Shown piece by piece: positions 1 to 7,945 of a stretch of DNA of 51,867 nucleotides. Position numbers and translations under genes: made by a program. The stretch's first letter is position 1, and every line of letters begins with the position of its first letter. The notes under the pieces were generated by a model that was given only the letters and a program-made list of their open reading frames with translations, was not told the origin of the DNA and made no database searches. The DNA comes from Caldatribacterium sp964426875 (lineage in GTDB: Bacteria > Atribacterota > Atribacteria > Atribacterales > Caldatribacteriaceae): contig CAYRSB010000014.1 of assembly GCA_964426875.1 (NCBI GenBank), positions 1-51,867 of the forward strand. The letters are read 5' to 3'.

Positions 1-346
1 TACTAAATACTTTTCTCACACAAAAAACAAAGCTTACCGATTTGTGTTCCTTCTTCATCAACCCCCCTTCTCTGTAGCTTCAAAGAAAAACTACCATTCC
101 AGGCACCAGAAGTCAAGTCAACAAGCCGGCAGTGTAGACCAGGGGATTGTTTTCTCCCCAGGGGATAAAAAACGAAGGGATGAGAGGTTTGTAGTACTAT
201 GTGGATGGCGATACCCTCCTTGGGACACGTACCAAAAAGAGAGGAGAATGGCAGGTTGGTGGAGCGTTATCCCGGTCGCGCCTTTGTCCTTGCAGATGGG
301 CTGAATCTCGGAAAGCGCTGTTCTGTCCGATATCTTTATTGATGTG
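1..346. other. No recognised gene upstream of the TspO-like gene
   Basis: I see no convincing gene here. A 47-codon frame starting at ATG 199 and ending with TGA at 340-342 reads like protein (it contains SLGHVPKREE and RAFVLADGLNL), so it may be the tail of a decayed gene, but I cannot name it and the frame is open only from about 184. The rest holds A/T-rich and C-run stretches with no RNA gene or repeat that I recognise. Confidence 0.4.
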
Positions 347-355
347 TGCTATAAT
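347..355 (+). promoter_or_regulatory. Extended -10 promoter of the TspO-like gene
   Basis: TGC directly followed by TATAAT (350-355) forms an extended -10 element. No good -35 hexamer lies 16-18 bp upstream, which is usual for this promoter class. The element is 31 bp upstream of the TTG start at 387 and is followed by a strong ribosome site at 371-380. Confidence 0.6.
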
Positions 356-386
356 CGAGAAGAAAAACAAAGGGGGGTGATTTTCC

Positions 387-1184
387 TTGTCATCCGCACT
401 GTCTCCACTTCTTCTTTCTGTTTTGAACATTGTCGGTTTTGCGGTTGTGGTTATCGTTAACGCCTTAGCAGTACAGCTTCCCCTTGCGGGAAGAACCACC
501 GGGGAACTGGCCGACAAGTATCCCAATCTCTTCGTGCCGGCTGGGGTTACCTTTTCGGTGATATGGACCGCTATTTACGCTCTTTTGGGCATGTACGTCG
601 TGTATGGGCTCATCCAGTCGCTGAGAATGCCAACCCAGGCTGCGTCGTTCATCCAGAAAATTGGATTCTTTTTCCTTCTCACCTGTATTGCCAATGTAGC
701 TTGGGTTTTCTCTTGGCACTACGAAGTGTTACCCCTGTCTTTGGTGTTTATGTTGGTCCTTCTTGGGGCGCTGGGAGCAATCTACATAAGGCTTGGCATT
801 GGCCAGGAAAAGGCCGGTGTATGGGAGAAGTATCTGGTGTATCTGCCGATGAGTCTCTATTTTGGTTGGATTTCTATTGCCACCATTGCCAATATCACCA
901 CTCTTCTTGTGGCCTATAAGTGGGGTCGATTTGGCCTGAGCGAAGAATTCTGGACTGTGGCTGTGATAGGAGTTGGGACCTTGCTTGCCCTTGTTGTCCT
1001 TTTTGGGCGCAAAGATCCCTTTTATGCCCTGGTTGTGGATTGGGCAATTCTGGGTATCCTCTTGAAACGTATGGCCGATAGGGCAAATTTTGCCCGAGGA
1101 GTCATATTGACCTCCGTTGTTTGCCTTGTGCTTATCACCCTGTGTGTTGTTGTCCAATTCGTCCGGGGGAGGGTTTATGGTTGA
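387..1184 (+). CDS. TspO/MBR-like tryptophan-rich sensory family membrane protein
   Basis: A polytopic membrane protein of 265 residues. The region around residues 46-75 (VPAGVTFSVIWTAIYALLG) and the segment around 97-122 (NVAWVFSWHYEVLPLSLV) match the TspO/MBR pattern of Trp/Asn-rich helices. Classical TspO proteins are about 160 residues with five helices; this one has roughly three extra C-terminal helices, as in the longer TspO-like proteins of Firmicutes and related phyla. Family members bind porphyrins or act as sensors or chaperones, but the ligand cannot be read from sequence. The TTG start is chosen because AGGGGGGTGA at 371-380 sits 6 bp upstream and an extended -10 lies just before. 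It appears monocistronic: a new promoter at 1313-1340 serves the next operon. Confidence 0.75.
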   Translation: MSSALSPLLLSVLNIVGFAVVVIVNALAVQLPLAGRTTGELADKYPNLFVPAGVTFSVIWTAIYALLGMYVVYGLIQSLRMPTQAASFIQKIGFFFLLTCIANVAWVFSWHYEVLPLSLVFMLVLLGALGAIYIRLGIGQEKAGVWEKYLVYLPMSLYFGWISIATIANITTLLVAYKWGRFGLSEEFWTVAVIGVGTLLALVVLFGRKDPFYALVVDWAILGILLKRMADRANFARGVILTSVVCLVLITLCVVVQFVRGRVYG

Positions 1185-1312
1185 GCGAAACTACGCCTTT
1201 TATGCTGAACAAGGTCTGATCACTGTACATGGCCTTTAGTGTTATGGCATTGTGTGGGGAGTTCTTTGTCCTGAGGAAAGGGGAGAGAGTGGAACATTGT
1301 CAGATTGCTGCC

Positions 1313-1340
1313 TTGTCGGAAGGCGGGCATGCATTATAAT
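1313..1340 (+). promoter_or_regulatory. Promoter of the glycolipid-type operon
   Basis: TTGTCG (1313-1318) and TATAAT (1335-1340) are separated by 16 bp. The first gene starts at TTG 1401 behind a GTGAGGAGA ribosome site (1385-1393). Between the TspO-like gene and this promoter there is only about 130 bp without a recognisable gene. Confidence 0.6.
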
Positions 1341-1400
1341 GGCAGGAAAAGTGGTACATTCTGCCTCTTTGGTTTCTAGACTCGGTGAGGAGAATGGGTC

Positions 1401-2601
1401 TTGGTGGGAGGGCAGCAAAAGAAAATCCTGATCCTCATGCTTGAGTTGGGTGGTACTCACAGGGCAACGGCTTTCGCAGTCAGAGACGCCTTAGAAGAAC
1501 TTGCTCCCCTGAAGTACAGAGTCGAGGTGGTGGATCTTGCAGGTGTGGCAAAAGCAAAAAGAGCGGAGCGTTTCCTCAAACGCTCCTGGGATTTTGCCCT
1601 ATCCCACCCGGGTATAGCCCTTGTCTTTAATCGGGCCATTGATGGCCTCTTTCCCCTCACTCATAGCCGCAATCTTCTCCGTTGCCTTTTCCCCAGTTTT
1701 ACCCACAGGAGTATGGAGTACATTCGAGATTTCCAGCCCGATTTTGTCTTCGCCACACACTTTTTCTGTGGCACTCTCGCCGCCATGGCACGGGAACGAT
1801 ATGGCTTATCGTATAAGGTTGCTACCTTCATGACTGATCCCTTTTTCGGCCACAGGATGTGGGTTGACAATCGTTTAGACTTTGTGGTGGCGAGTACTCC
1901 CGTTGCTGCTTCCTATCTCCTTGAAAAAGGGATGCCTAAGGAGAAGGTTGTCACTCTCTCGTACCCTCTTCGGGCTCAGTTTTTTTAAGGCAGTGATGGG
2001 GGAGGAGAAAGAAGGAATACGGAGGGCATACGGACTTGACAGTGAGAAGCTGACTATCCTTTTCACTTCAGGCGAAAGAGGGATTGGCAAAACGAAGGAG
2101 TATGTTGGGGCAATATACCACCATGCCCTGCCAGTCAACATCATCGTCGTGTGTGGCAAAAACGAAAAGCTCTATCGCTTTCTGTGTGCCCTTCGGGTAA
2201 ATCCGAATTCTCGAACCAACCTCGTTGTTTTGGGTTATGTGGAACATATGAGTACTCTTCTTAGCATTGCAGACCTTTCCGTGTCTAAGGCAGGTCCGAC
2301 GATTGTTTTTGAGTCTCTTGTCCGTGGTTGTCCTTTAGTTTTCACTCATTGGGTGTGCTTGAACGAAAAGGGTAATCTGGATTTCTGCCTTAGGGAGGGA
2401 GTCGGTTTTTATGCCCCTCATGTCCGTGCTTTCCTTGCCCTTCTCCAGCACATAATGAAGAAACGCGAGCTTCTCGACCGTTGCCGGAGGAATATCGAAA
2501 GACTGAAGGCGACACCAGTGCTTAAAGGGATTGAAAAGGGGTCCTGGCGGGTAGCTCAATGGATTGTGGAGCAGCTCAAAACATCTTTCACTACCTCTTA
2601 G
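1401..2601 (+). pseudogene. MGDG-synthase/UDP-glucuronosyl-like glycosyltransferase, split by a T7 frameshift
   Basis: One glycosyltransferase in two frames. The first part (1401-1988, 195 aa) has the N-terminal fold of monogalactosyldiacylglycerol synthase/GT28 enzymes: ILILMLELGGTHRATA at the start and the FATHFFCGTLAA and FMTDPF motifs. The second part (read in frame from about 1987 to 2601) has the C-terminal nucleotide-sugar half, including SVSKAGPTIVFESLVRGCPL, the usual donor-binding Gly/Pro/Glu region. The break is at seven Ts (1980-1986): six Ts would read through as QFFKAVMGEE, while seven give an immediate TAA. The defect is therefore one extra T. It could be a true mutation, an assembly error in a homopolymer, or a slippage site that makes both products. 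Family members glycosylate diacylglycerol or similar lipids, which fits the acyl-ligase neighbour. Confidence 0.8.
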
Positions 2602-2614
2602 GGGGTGACAGGTC

Positions 2615-3538
2615 GTGCAGCGTAAGAGGAATTTCTTCTGGCGACTCTTGACAAGAGACATTCGCTGCGATGGAGTTTTGGTGAAGGATATTGACCCCAT
2701 GCATCGGCTGGAACCATTCATTTTTCCTACCCGGCACGAGTCTATCGTGTATTTCAGGGAAAAATTCGATGTCACCCATACCTTGGAGTATCTCAAGGAG
2801 AAAAATGCCTCTTGTCCTTCTCAAAAAATGACTCTTTTCCATGTATTTTTAGCAGCGATTGTGCGGACTGCTGCCTTAAAACCCAAGCTCGGTCGGTTTG
2901 TCATGGGGAAGCGCATCTATGAGCGGAACGAAATGCAAATTTCTTTTGTGGTGAAGAAAGAATTCACAGAGTCTTCTCGCATGTTTGTGGTGAAGGAGAA
3001 TTTTCTACCCACCGATACCCTTTCAGACGTGGCCGAGCGAGTGCGAGCCTCTGTTGAGAGAGCTCGGGAGAAAGGTAATACGGAAAGCGAGAACCTCATT
3101 CGGTCTTTTTCCAAGATGCCTGGCTGGATGATCACCATCGTTGTAGGATTTTTACGCCTCCTTGACAACCTTGGGCTTTTGCCGGCATCCATAGTGCGTT
3201 CGGACCCTTTCCATACTGGTGTGTTCGTGACAAATGTAGGGAGTATCGGGGTGGGAGCCCCCTATCACCATCTCTATGAGTGGGGAACAACCTCAGTTTT
3301 TGTGGCTCTGGGGAAGTACGCCGAGGAATGGGTGCTCGATGGAGAGGGAAAACCGGCAAAGAGAACCTTTGTGGAAGTTACCTTCACGGTTGATGAGCGT
3401 ATTGCTGATGGATTGTACCTTGCCGGTGCCCTTCAGCTTTTTAAAAAGCTTATGGAGCAACCGGAAGAACTGGAAAAGCCTCTTGAGATAGGAGCGGGTC
3501 GTGATGCACAAGATCGACAGCGCAAAATCTATAAGTGA
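2615..3538 (+). CDS. Stand-alone 2-oxoacid dehydrogenase E2/CAT-fold protein lacking the catalytic His
   Basis: 307 residues with the fold of the E2 catalytic domain (chloramphenicol acetyltransferase superfamily) but without lipoyl or subunit-binding domains. MTLFHVFLAAIVRTAALKP and the TNVGSIGVGAPYHHLYEWG stretch are typical of the fold. The hallmark HxxxDG near the C-terminus reads ERIADG at residues 261-266, so Glu replaces the catalytic His while Asp-Gly is kept. Related stand-alone proteins annotated as E2 in other bacteria show, as far as I recall, the same replacement, so this is probably a functional subfamily rather than damage. The gene sits 13 bp after the glycosyltransferase and overlaps the acyl-CoA ligase by 38 bp, suggesting an acyl-transfer or binding role in lipid modification rather than the pyruvate dehydrogenase complex. 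Confidence 0.8.
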   Translation: MQRKRNFFWRLLTRDIRCDGVLVKDIDPMHRLEPFIFPTRHESIVYFREKFDVTHTLEYLKEKNASCPSQKMTLFHVFLAAIVRTAALKPKLGRFVMGKRIYERNEMQISFVVKKEFTESSRMFVVKENFLPTDTLSDVAERVRASVERAREKGNTESENLIRSFSKMPGWMITIVVGFLRLLDNLGLLPASIVRSDPFHTGVFVTNVGSIGVGAPYHHLYEWGTTSVFVALGKYAEEWVLDGEGKPAKRTFVEVTFTVDERIADGLYLAGALQLFKKLMEQPEELEKPLEIGAGRDAQDRQRKIYK

Positions 3539-5159
3539 GCGATTTTTGGCTACGGCTGAGGTATACCCTGGGCATGCCGCCTTAGAGTACTATGGACGAC
3601 GGATCACCTACCGTACGTTGGGCGAGAAGATTCGCAGGCTTGCTGGAGCCTGGCGAAGGCTTGGGATTGCCCCGGGTGATCGGGTCATCCTTTGCCTTCC
3701 CAATGTTCCTGAAATGGTGATGTCGCTTTATTCCCTCAACCTCATGGGAGCGGTCAGTTGCCTTGTGCATCCCCTTTCTGCTCCTTCGGAAATGTCTTTC
3801 TACATCCAGGATACGGGGAGTAAGTGGCTCATCACCATGGATATCTTTTACCGAAACTTCGAGAAGTGCGTCGCAGAAAGTGGGATTGCAAAAGTCATCC
3901 TGACGAGCGCTTATGCTGAACTTCCCCTCTCCCTTCGACTCCTTGCTCTCTTCCGAAGAAGACAAGGATATAGGGCTCTGTCTTCTCAAGAGAGTAGCCT
4001 TCTTTTGAGCTTTAGGGATCTCACCAGTAAGCTTCCTCCGCTTCTTGGCGAGGCTTTCCAATACGCTCCTTATGATCCTGCACTTATCCTCTTCACCGGA
4101 GGTACTACTGGAACCCCAAAAGGAGTGCTCCTTTCCAATGGAAACCTCAATGCCCTAGCTGACCAGGTGCTTTCTCAGATTCAGCCTTGCTCCGGGGACT
4201 CGGTGCTCGGTATCCTGCCCTTCTTCCATGGGTTTGGCTTGGGTGTGTGCCTTCATCCAACACTTATGGGAGGTGGATGTTGTATCCTGGTGCCACGTTT
4301 CAGCAGAGATGAGTTCATCAACGCTGTGGCTAGAAAGAGACCAAACTACATCGTAGGTGTGCCTACGCATTTCGAAGCGCTGATCAACAGCAAGAAGCTT
4401 CAAAAGCTCTCTTTTTCTTTTCTTAAGGCTGCTGTCTGTGGAGGGGATAAGGTGCCCCTTTCGCTTATCCACCGCTTCAACAAGTTCATAAGGGGTCACG
4501 GAGGTACTGTAACCTTGCGGGAAGGGTATGGTCTGACAGAATGTGTCTCTGCCTGTTCTGTTATGCCTGAAAATTCTCCGAAAGTGGGGAGCATCGGTTT
4601 GCCCCTTCCAGGAAATCGCTTCAAAATCGTTCGTCCCCAAACGACGGAAGAGGTACCAAGAGGGGAGGAAGGGGAAATCTGTGTCAGTGGACCTACAGTG
4701 ATGTTGGGCTACAACAACCGCCCTGACGAGAGCACGCAGATTCTTCGAAAGCATGACGATGGTCATCTCTGGCTTCACACCGGAGATTTGGGTGTTATGG
4801 ACGAAGATGGGTATGTGTACTTTACCGGTCGCCTCAAAAGGGTCATCAAGTGTTCAGGCTTTTCTGTGTATCCCTCTCGGGTGGAAAGGGTCATCGAAAG
4901 CCATCCCGCGGTTTTACAATCGTGTGTTATCGGCGTTCCTGATGAATATACCATGAATAAAATCAAAGCCTTTGTGGTTTTGCAGGAAAATGTTCATTCC
5001 GGAGAGCATATGGCGGAGGAAATCAGGCGTTATGTAGCTCAACACCTCACCAAATGGTCTGTTCCTACGGAAGTCGTTTTTGTTGACCGACTCCCCCTGA
5101 CCCGCATGGGTAAAGTGGACTATCGAAGGCTTGAAGAGCAGGGCGATTCTGGCTCCTAG
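3501..5159 (+). CDS. AMP-dependent acyl-CoA synthetase / ANL-family ligase
   Basis: 552 residues, normal for the ANL superfamily, which activates a carboxylate with ATP to an acyl-AMP and transfers it to CoA or a carrier. Visible motifs: the P-loop A3 at 198-208 (FTGGTTGTPKG), A5 at 341-347 (EGYGLTE), the hinge TGDLG...GRLKRVIKCSGF near 427-454, and the C-terminal lysine K538 in LTRMGKVDYRRL that catalyses adenylation. All key residues are intact. The start at GTG 3501 follows AGGAGCGG at 3490-3497 and lies inside the preceding gene, so translation is probably coupled. With the glycosyltransferase and the E2-like protein it forms a three-gene cassette that looks like synthesis of an acylated glycolipid; the acyl substrate is unknown. 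The gene ends about 50 bp before the terminator of the minus-strand ncRNA. Confidence 0.9.
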   Translation: MMHKIDSAKSISERFLATAEVYPGHAALEYYGRRITYRTLGEKIRRLAGAWRRLGIAPGDRVILCLPNVPEMVMSLYSLNLMGAVSCLVHPLSAPSEMSFYIQDTGSKWLITMDIFYRNFEKCVAESGIAKVILTSAYAELPLSLRLLALFRRRQGYRALSSQESSLLLSFRDLTSKLPPLLGEAFQYAPYDPALILFTGGTTGTPKGVLLSNGNLNALADQVLSQIQPCSGDSVLGILPFFHGFGLGVCLHPTLMGGGCCILVPRFSRDEFINAVARKRPNYIVGVPTHFEALINSKKLQKLSFSFLKAAVCGGDKVPLSLIHRFNKFIRGHGGTVTLREGYGLTECVSACSVMPENSPKVGSIGLPLPGNRFKIVRPQTTEEVPRGEEGEICVSGPTVMLGYNNRPDESTQILRKHDDGHLWLHTGDLGVMDEDGYVYFTGRLKRVIKCSGFSVYPSRVERVIESHPAVLQSCVIGVPDEYTMNKIKAFVVLQENVHSGEHMAEEIRRYVAQHLTKWSVPTEVVFVDRLPLTRMGKVDYRRLEEQGDSGS

Positions 5160-5209
5160 TGAGGGTAAATCCTTTGACATCCTGTTGAGAAGCTCTGTCC
5201 TTAGGGTAA

Positions 5210-5404
5210 CAAAAAGCCATGGACTCCAACGAATCTTTGAACCTCGATCTCACCAGGAGATCTTACGAGTAACCGCTTGATGCTCCTAATGTTTCAGGAT
5301 TGGACTTCCACTTCCCTTGGAGGGAAAGTTTCGAACTCGTTCCTTCACAGGAATGAGTTCTTTCTTCCAACCCTCCGGTTCTCCGATTCCTCGGAGCCCA
5401 TGGC
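5210..5404 (-). ncRNA. Candidate structured non-coding RNA, about 195 nt, family unknown
   Basis: Read on the minus strand from 5404, the sequence begins GCCATGGGCTCC and ends GGAGTCCATGGCTTTTT. The two ends form a closing helix, extended inward by GAATC/GATTC and GAACC/GGTTC with small internal loops. Inside, GGGTTGGA pairs with TCCAATCC (one G-U) and encloses two hairpins. One is GAACTC..TTCCT-GTGA-AGGAA..GAGTTC. The other is ACTTTCCC..GGGAAGT. Near the 3' end GATCTC..GAGATC, or alternatively AGGAG..CTCCT, can pair. Two loops, GTGA and (in an alternative 5' hairpin CTCCGA..TCGGAG) GGAA, are GNRA tetraloops only on this strand. A promoter lies immediately upstream with its predicted start on the first G of the closing helix, and the helix plus five Ts makes a terminator. 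It does not match the motifs I know for RNase P, tmRNA, SRP RNA or common riboswitches; the rod-like ends resemble 6S RNA but the branched centre does not. Confidence 0.72.
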
Positions 5405-5410
5405 ATTTTT

Positions 5411-5439
5411 AGAATACTCTAAGATTATCCTTTTGTCAA
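5411..5439 (-). promoter_or_regulatory. Promoter of the candidate ncRNA
   Basis: On the minus strand, TTGACA (complement of 5434-5439) and TATTCT (complement of 5411-5416) are spaced by exactly 17 bp. The expected transcription start, 6-7 bp past the -10, falls at 5404-5405, where the closing helix of the candidate RNA begins. Confidence 0.7.
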
Positions 5440-6254
5440 ATCAAACCGTAGAAAAAAATGCCCATTTTACGCTCATTCTTAAGGTTGGAGGTAGAATTTT
5501 TCCACTAATAAAGCCAAAAAGTTCACATCCCACAAAATTTTACAAAGAAATCTCACAGTGCTTCGTTGCGTATGTCTGGTCAGCATAATGGTCTCCCTTT
5601 TGTTCTGCATGGTAGCCTTCCTCCTTTGAGAAAGCAGAAGAGGTACAGGCATAGCTCTATGTGTGGCTGTGAATGTAGTTGCAAAGCTCTGGCGTCCGGC
5701 GCAGAAGCCAGAGGATACTATCTCCGCTTTTTGTGATGAGGTACAGGTATTGGTGGAACTTGCCCACCAGTGCCGTGGTCTTTCGGGAAACGAGCCACTG
5801 GAAATTACCACAAGAAGGCGCCAATGACGGCGTCCTTTTTTGTCGTGCTTAATGTAGACTCAAGCGTGGCGCAGAAGGTTCCATTGACTGTGGGATGCTT
5901 AAAAAATCGGTGTTCACAAAGAGGTGGCACGATTTGTCCGCCACAACCTCTGGTTGTTGTTCTTCTTTTGCTTCTACGCCGATTAAGGACACCTCCCAGA
6001 GGTCCGTAGCGTGTAGAGTGCTTTGGTTTTGGGTGAAACAGCCCCCCAGAAAAACGCGGAGAAAAGCAGTATAATTTAGCAGGGAGGGTAAGGAAAGCGG
6101 CACGCAAACGTCAAGTATAACCGAAGCGCTGGAGTGGACCTGGAGTAGGACACGGTGAAGGTAGGCTTGAGAGGAGAATTCACCAATGGCGCGACGGCGA
6201 ATCTTGGGAATCCCGAATGGCAACTGGTTAAACCCTTGATTTGGTGGTGAGGAA
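5440..6254. other. Gene-poor stretch between ncRNA and nucleotidyltransferase
   Basis: About 0.8 kb without a clear gene. It contains one protein-like short frame (5663-5827, listed separately), a TATAAT at 6070-6075 that could serve the downstream nucleotidyltransferase, and a short imperfect stem around 5980-6010 (CTACG ... CGTAG). No insertion sequence ends, CRISPR repeats or tRNA were seen. Given the broken genes that follow, this is probably decayed sequence. Confidence 0.4.
5663..5827 (+). CDS. Unidentified short reading frame, possibly a gene remnant
   Basis: From GTG 5663 the frame gives 54 residues with protein-like composition (for example KPEDTISAFCDEVQVLVELA) and ends at TGA 5825-5827. 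There is no ribosome site in front of the GTG, and the frame is open upstream only to a TGA shortly before. I do not recognise a family. It is most likely a remnant in the same decayed region as the HEPN and restriction pieces. Confidence 0.2.
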   Translation: MAVNVVAKLWRPAQKPEDTISAFCDEVQVLVELAHQCRGLSGNEPLEITTRRRQ

Positions 6255-6578
6255 ATGGAAGAGACTCTAAAGAAGGCCAAAGTCATCATTACAGAAGAAG
6301 TGGAGCGAGTGGGCTACCAGGTGCGCCGCATCCTGCTCTTTGGCAGCCGCGTCCAGTGTGAGGCATGTCCAGATAGCGACTGGGATTTCTTTGCGATCAC
6401 TGATAAAGAACCTCCCTATCCTGAGATCAGGGATATTGCTGCCCGAATTCGGCGGCGCTTTGTAAAGGCGGGATTCTGGGGCGATGTTTTCATCCAATCA
6501 GAGGAGGTTGTCCAGAAAAGAAAAGAGAATACAGGATTCTTGACCTATTATGCATTGAAAGAAGGTATTGAGATATGA
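6255..6578 (+). CDS. Minimal nucleotidyltransferase (MNT, MntA-like)
   Basis: 107 residues with the polymerase-beta-type nucleotidyltransferase core: FGSRVQCEACPDSDWDFF around residues 31-48 carries the GS...DxD signature (Gly-Ser followed by the two metal-binding Asp residues). Full-length for minimal nucleotidyltransferases, which pair with HEPN proteins; in characterised MntA-HepT pairs the MNT partner AMPylates the HEPN toxin. The start ATG 6255 follows GGTGGTGAGG. The stop overlaps the start of the HEPN gene (ATGA), as expected for this two-gene module. The antitoxin-like half is intact while the HEPN half is broken, which is the survivable outcome if the HEPN protein was toxic. Confidence 0.85.
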   Translation: MEETLKKAKVIITEEVERVGYQVRRILLFGSRVQCEACPDSDWDFFAITDKEPPYPEIRDIAARIRRRFVKAGFWGDVFIQSEEVVQKRKENTGFLTYYALKEGIEI

Positions 6579-6966
6579 GCGAAGAAGCGGTTTCCGTCTG
6601 GATACGCAGAGCGAAAAGTGACCTGAAAATTGGCAAAGATGAACTGGCAACCAAAGACCCTGCCACTGATGCGATTTGCTTCCACATGCAGCAATGTTGT
6701 GAAAAATATTTGGAGGTTCACGGCGAAGAGGTCCTGCGCACCCATGACCTTGCGCTACTAATAGGCCGGTGGGCAGGATAGACCCGGATTTCGGATTGCT
6801 CGGTGAATGGGGTATTGATCGCCTCACTGATTACGCTGTTTTGGTACGCTATGATATAATGATCTTCCCGTCCATTGAGAAAACAAGAGAGGCTGTGTAA
6901 TCGGCGGAGAAGGCGCGAGATTTCGTTCGAAGAAAACTTCAGAAGAGGGGATTGGTGCTGCCATGA
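6575..6966 (+). pseudogene. HEPN-domain protein, frameshifted and with a nonsense codon
   Basis: The first 68 codons match COG2250-type HEPN proteins: WIRRAKSDLKIGKDEL, then CFHMQQCCEKYLE and LRTHDLALLIG. The frame hits TAG at 6779-6781. The rest of the domain continues in the next frame (DPDFGLLGEWGIDRLTDYAV..., then FPSIEKTREAV), is interrupted by a second in-frame TAA in the TGTGTAATCG at 6896-6905, and resumes as SAEKARDFVRRKL up to TGA 6964-6966. One indel plus one nonsense change means a dead gene. HEPN partners are usually RNases or their relatives in toxin-antitoxin or defence modules. The following restriction gene began on the overlapping ATGA at 6963, so the cassette was once one operon. 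Confidence 0.85.
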
Positions 6967-7869
6967 GCCGCGTCTTTCTTCAAGACATGGCAGGAGCCAT
7001 CTCCAATGACTGTCTCCCGGCAAACTGGGCGGATTTTGACTTTGCGTTGTTTTCCTAAACGAAGACCCTCTGGGGCTACCAGCAACAGGCGTTGCGAAAT
7101 GCCCTTAAGGCACTGTGGAAGTGTTACGGAGACCTCAGTGATTATCAGCAAAACGAACCTGTTTCAGTTAACGAGGAGCGTAACTGGAACCTGTGGGAGT
7201 GGTATTGGAACAACAGACTTTGGGAAGACCTCTCCATTGACCTCCAGTGCTCGAACTACCGCATTAGCGACTTGCTCCGAGAGTATTACGAAGCCGATGG
7301 CAACTGCGTAGACTGCCAGCACTTTATCGACCGCATGTCCTTCTGGATGGCGACGGGGGGCGGCAAGACTTTGGCGATGTCGAACTCATTGAGTTGCTGA
7401 CTGTCTAATCCAGCGCAGAGATTCCACTTTGCGATATTCTCTTCTCACTCATCGGGACGATTTGCTGGAGCAACTCAAGCGTCATGTGGAAGAGTTCAAT
7501 CATGGACACAGCAACCTTTGGATTGTGCTGCGGGAGTTGAGGGAATATGCCTCTGTCAAGCGGAAGACTCTATTCCTCTCTCGGAAACAAGAGGCCACCG
7601 TCTTCTATTACCGCTCGGATACCCTGAGCGATGGGCAGAAAGAGAAGATCGTAAACTTTCGCAGCTACAACAACGACGGGTGCTGGTATGTGCTTCTGGA
7701 CGAGGCACGCAAGAGTGATAAAGAGGAGTCCAAACACCAGCACATTTACGCCATTCTTTCCCGCAACGGTTTCCTCTTCAACTTCTCGGCGACCTTCACC
7801 GACATTAGATATGGCATATCCTCCCGAATGATTTACGGCAACTTGGTGAGAGAGACCTGGTTGGGTTAG
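6963..7869 (+). pseudogene. Type III restriction/DEAD-box helicase (Res subunit-like), multiply broken
   Basis: Starting at ATG 6963 the sequence reads MSRVFLQDMAGAIS and then NWADFDFALFS, meets a TAA at 7056-7058, and continues in the same frame as LWGYQQQALRNALKALW. Walker A is visible as FWMATGGGKTLAM (about 7340-7380). After a frameshift near 7380 and another near 7430 the frame resumes as LLTHRDDLLEQLKRHVEEFN. The DEAD/DEAH site appears as WYVLLDEARKSDKEE, where the usual His is Arg, followed by motif III, FNFSATFTD. The reading then stops at TAG 7867-7869, so the C-terminal helicase and nuclease parts are missing. Such proteins cut or translocate on unmethylated foreign DNA; no methylase is present. 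Confidence 0.85.
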
Positions 7870-7945
7870 CGGGTGCGTGCCGCACCTTGCGTGAGGCCAA
7901 GGTTCGACTCCTGTTACAATCGGGCTATTCTCAACGAACCCCCTC

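Noticed and set aside
1177..1239. 20-codon frame from ATG 1177 overlapping the TspO-like stop
   Set aside because: Too short and without any supporting feature.
2615..3538. E2 partner for the E1 genes at 16.8-18.7 kb
   Set aside because: It lacks a lipoyl domain and the catalytic His and is in a different operon.
5210..5404. Calling the candidate RNA 6S RNA
   Set aside because: The rod-like ends fit, but the 5' side has no central bubble and the interior is branched with two hairpins. Without a covariance search the name is not justified.
5206..5410. Reading the candidate RNA on the plus strand
   Set aside because: The end helix also works in that direction (T-run after 5404) and a TTGACA exists at 5174-5179, but no -10 lies at a usable distance, and the loops become UUCC and UCAC instead of GNRA. 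The minus strand is far better.
5277..5588. Open frame of 103 codons on the plus strand
   Set aside because: It overlies the ncRNA, its composition is not protein-like, and there is no ribosome site.
7895..7925. Possible tRNA T-arm (GGTTCGACTCC)
   Set aside because: No matching acceptor, D or anticodon arms surround it; it fits the debris of restriction genes.
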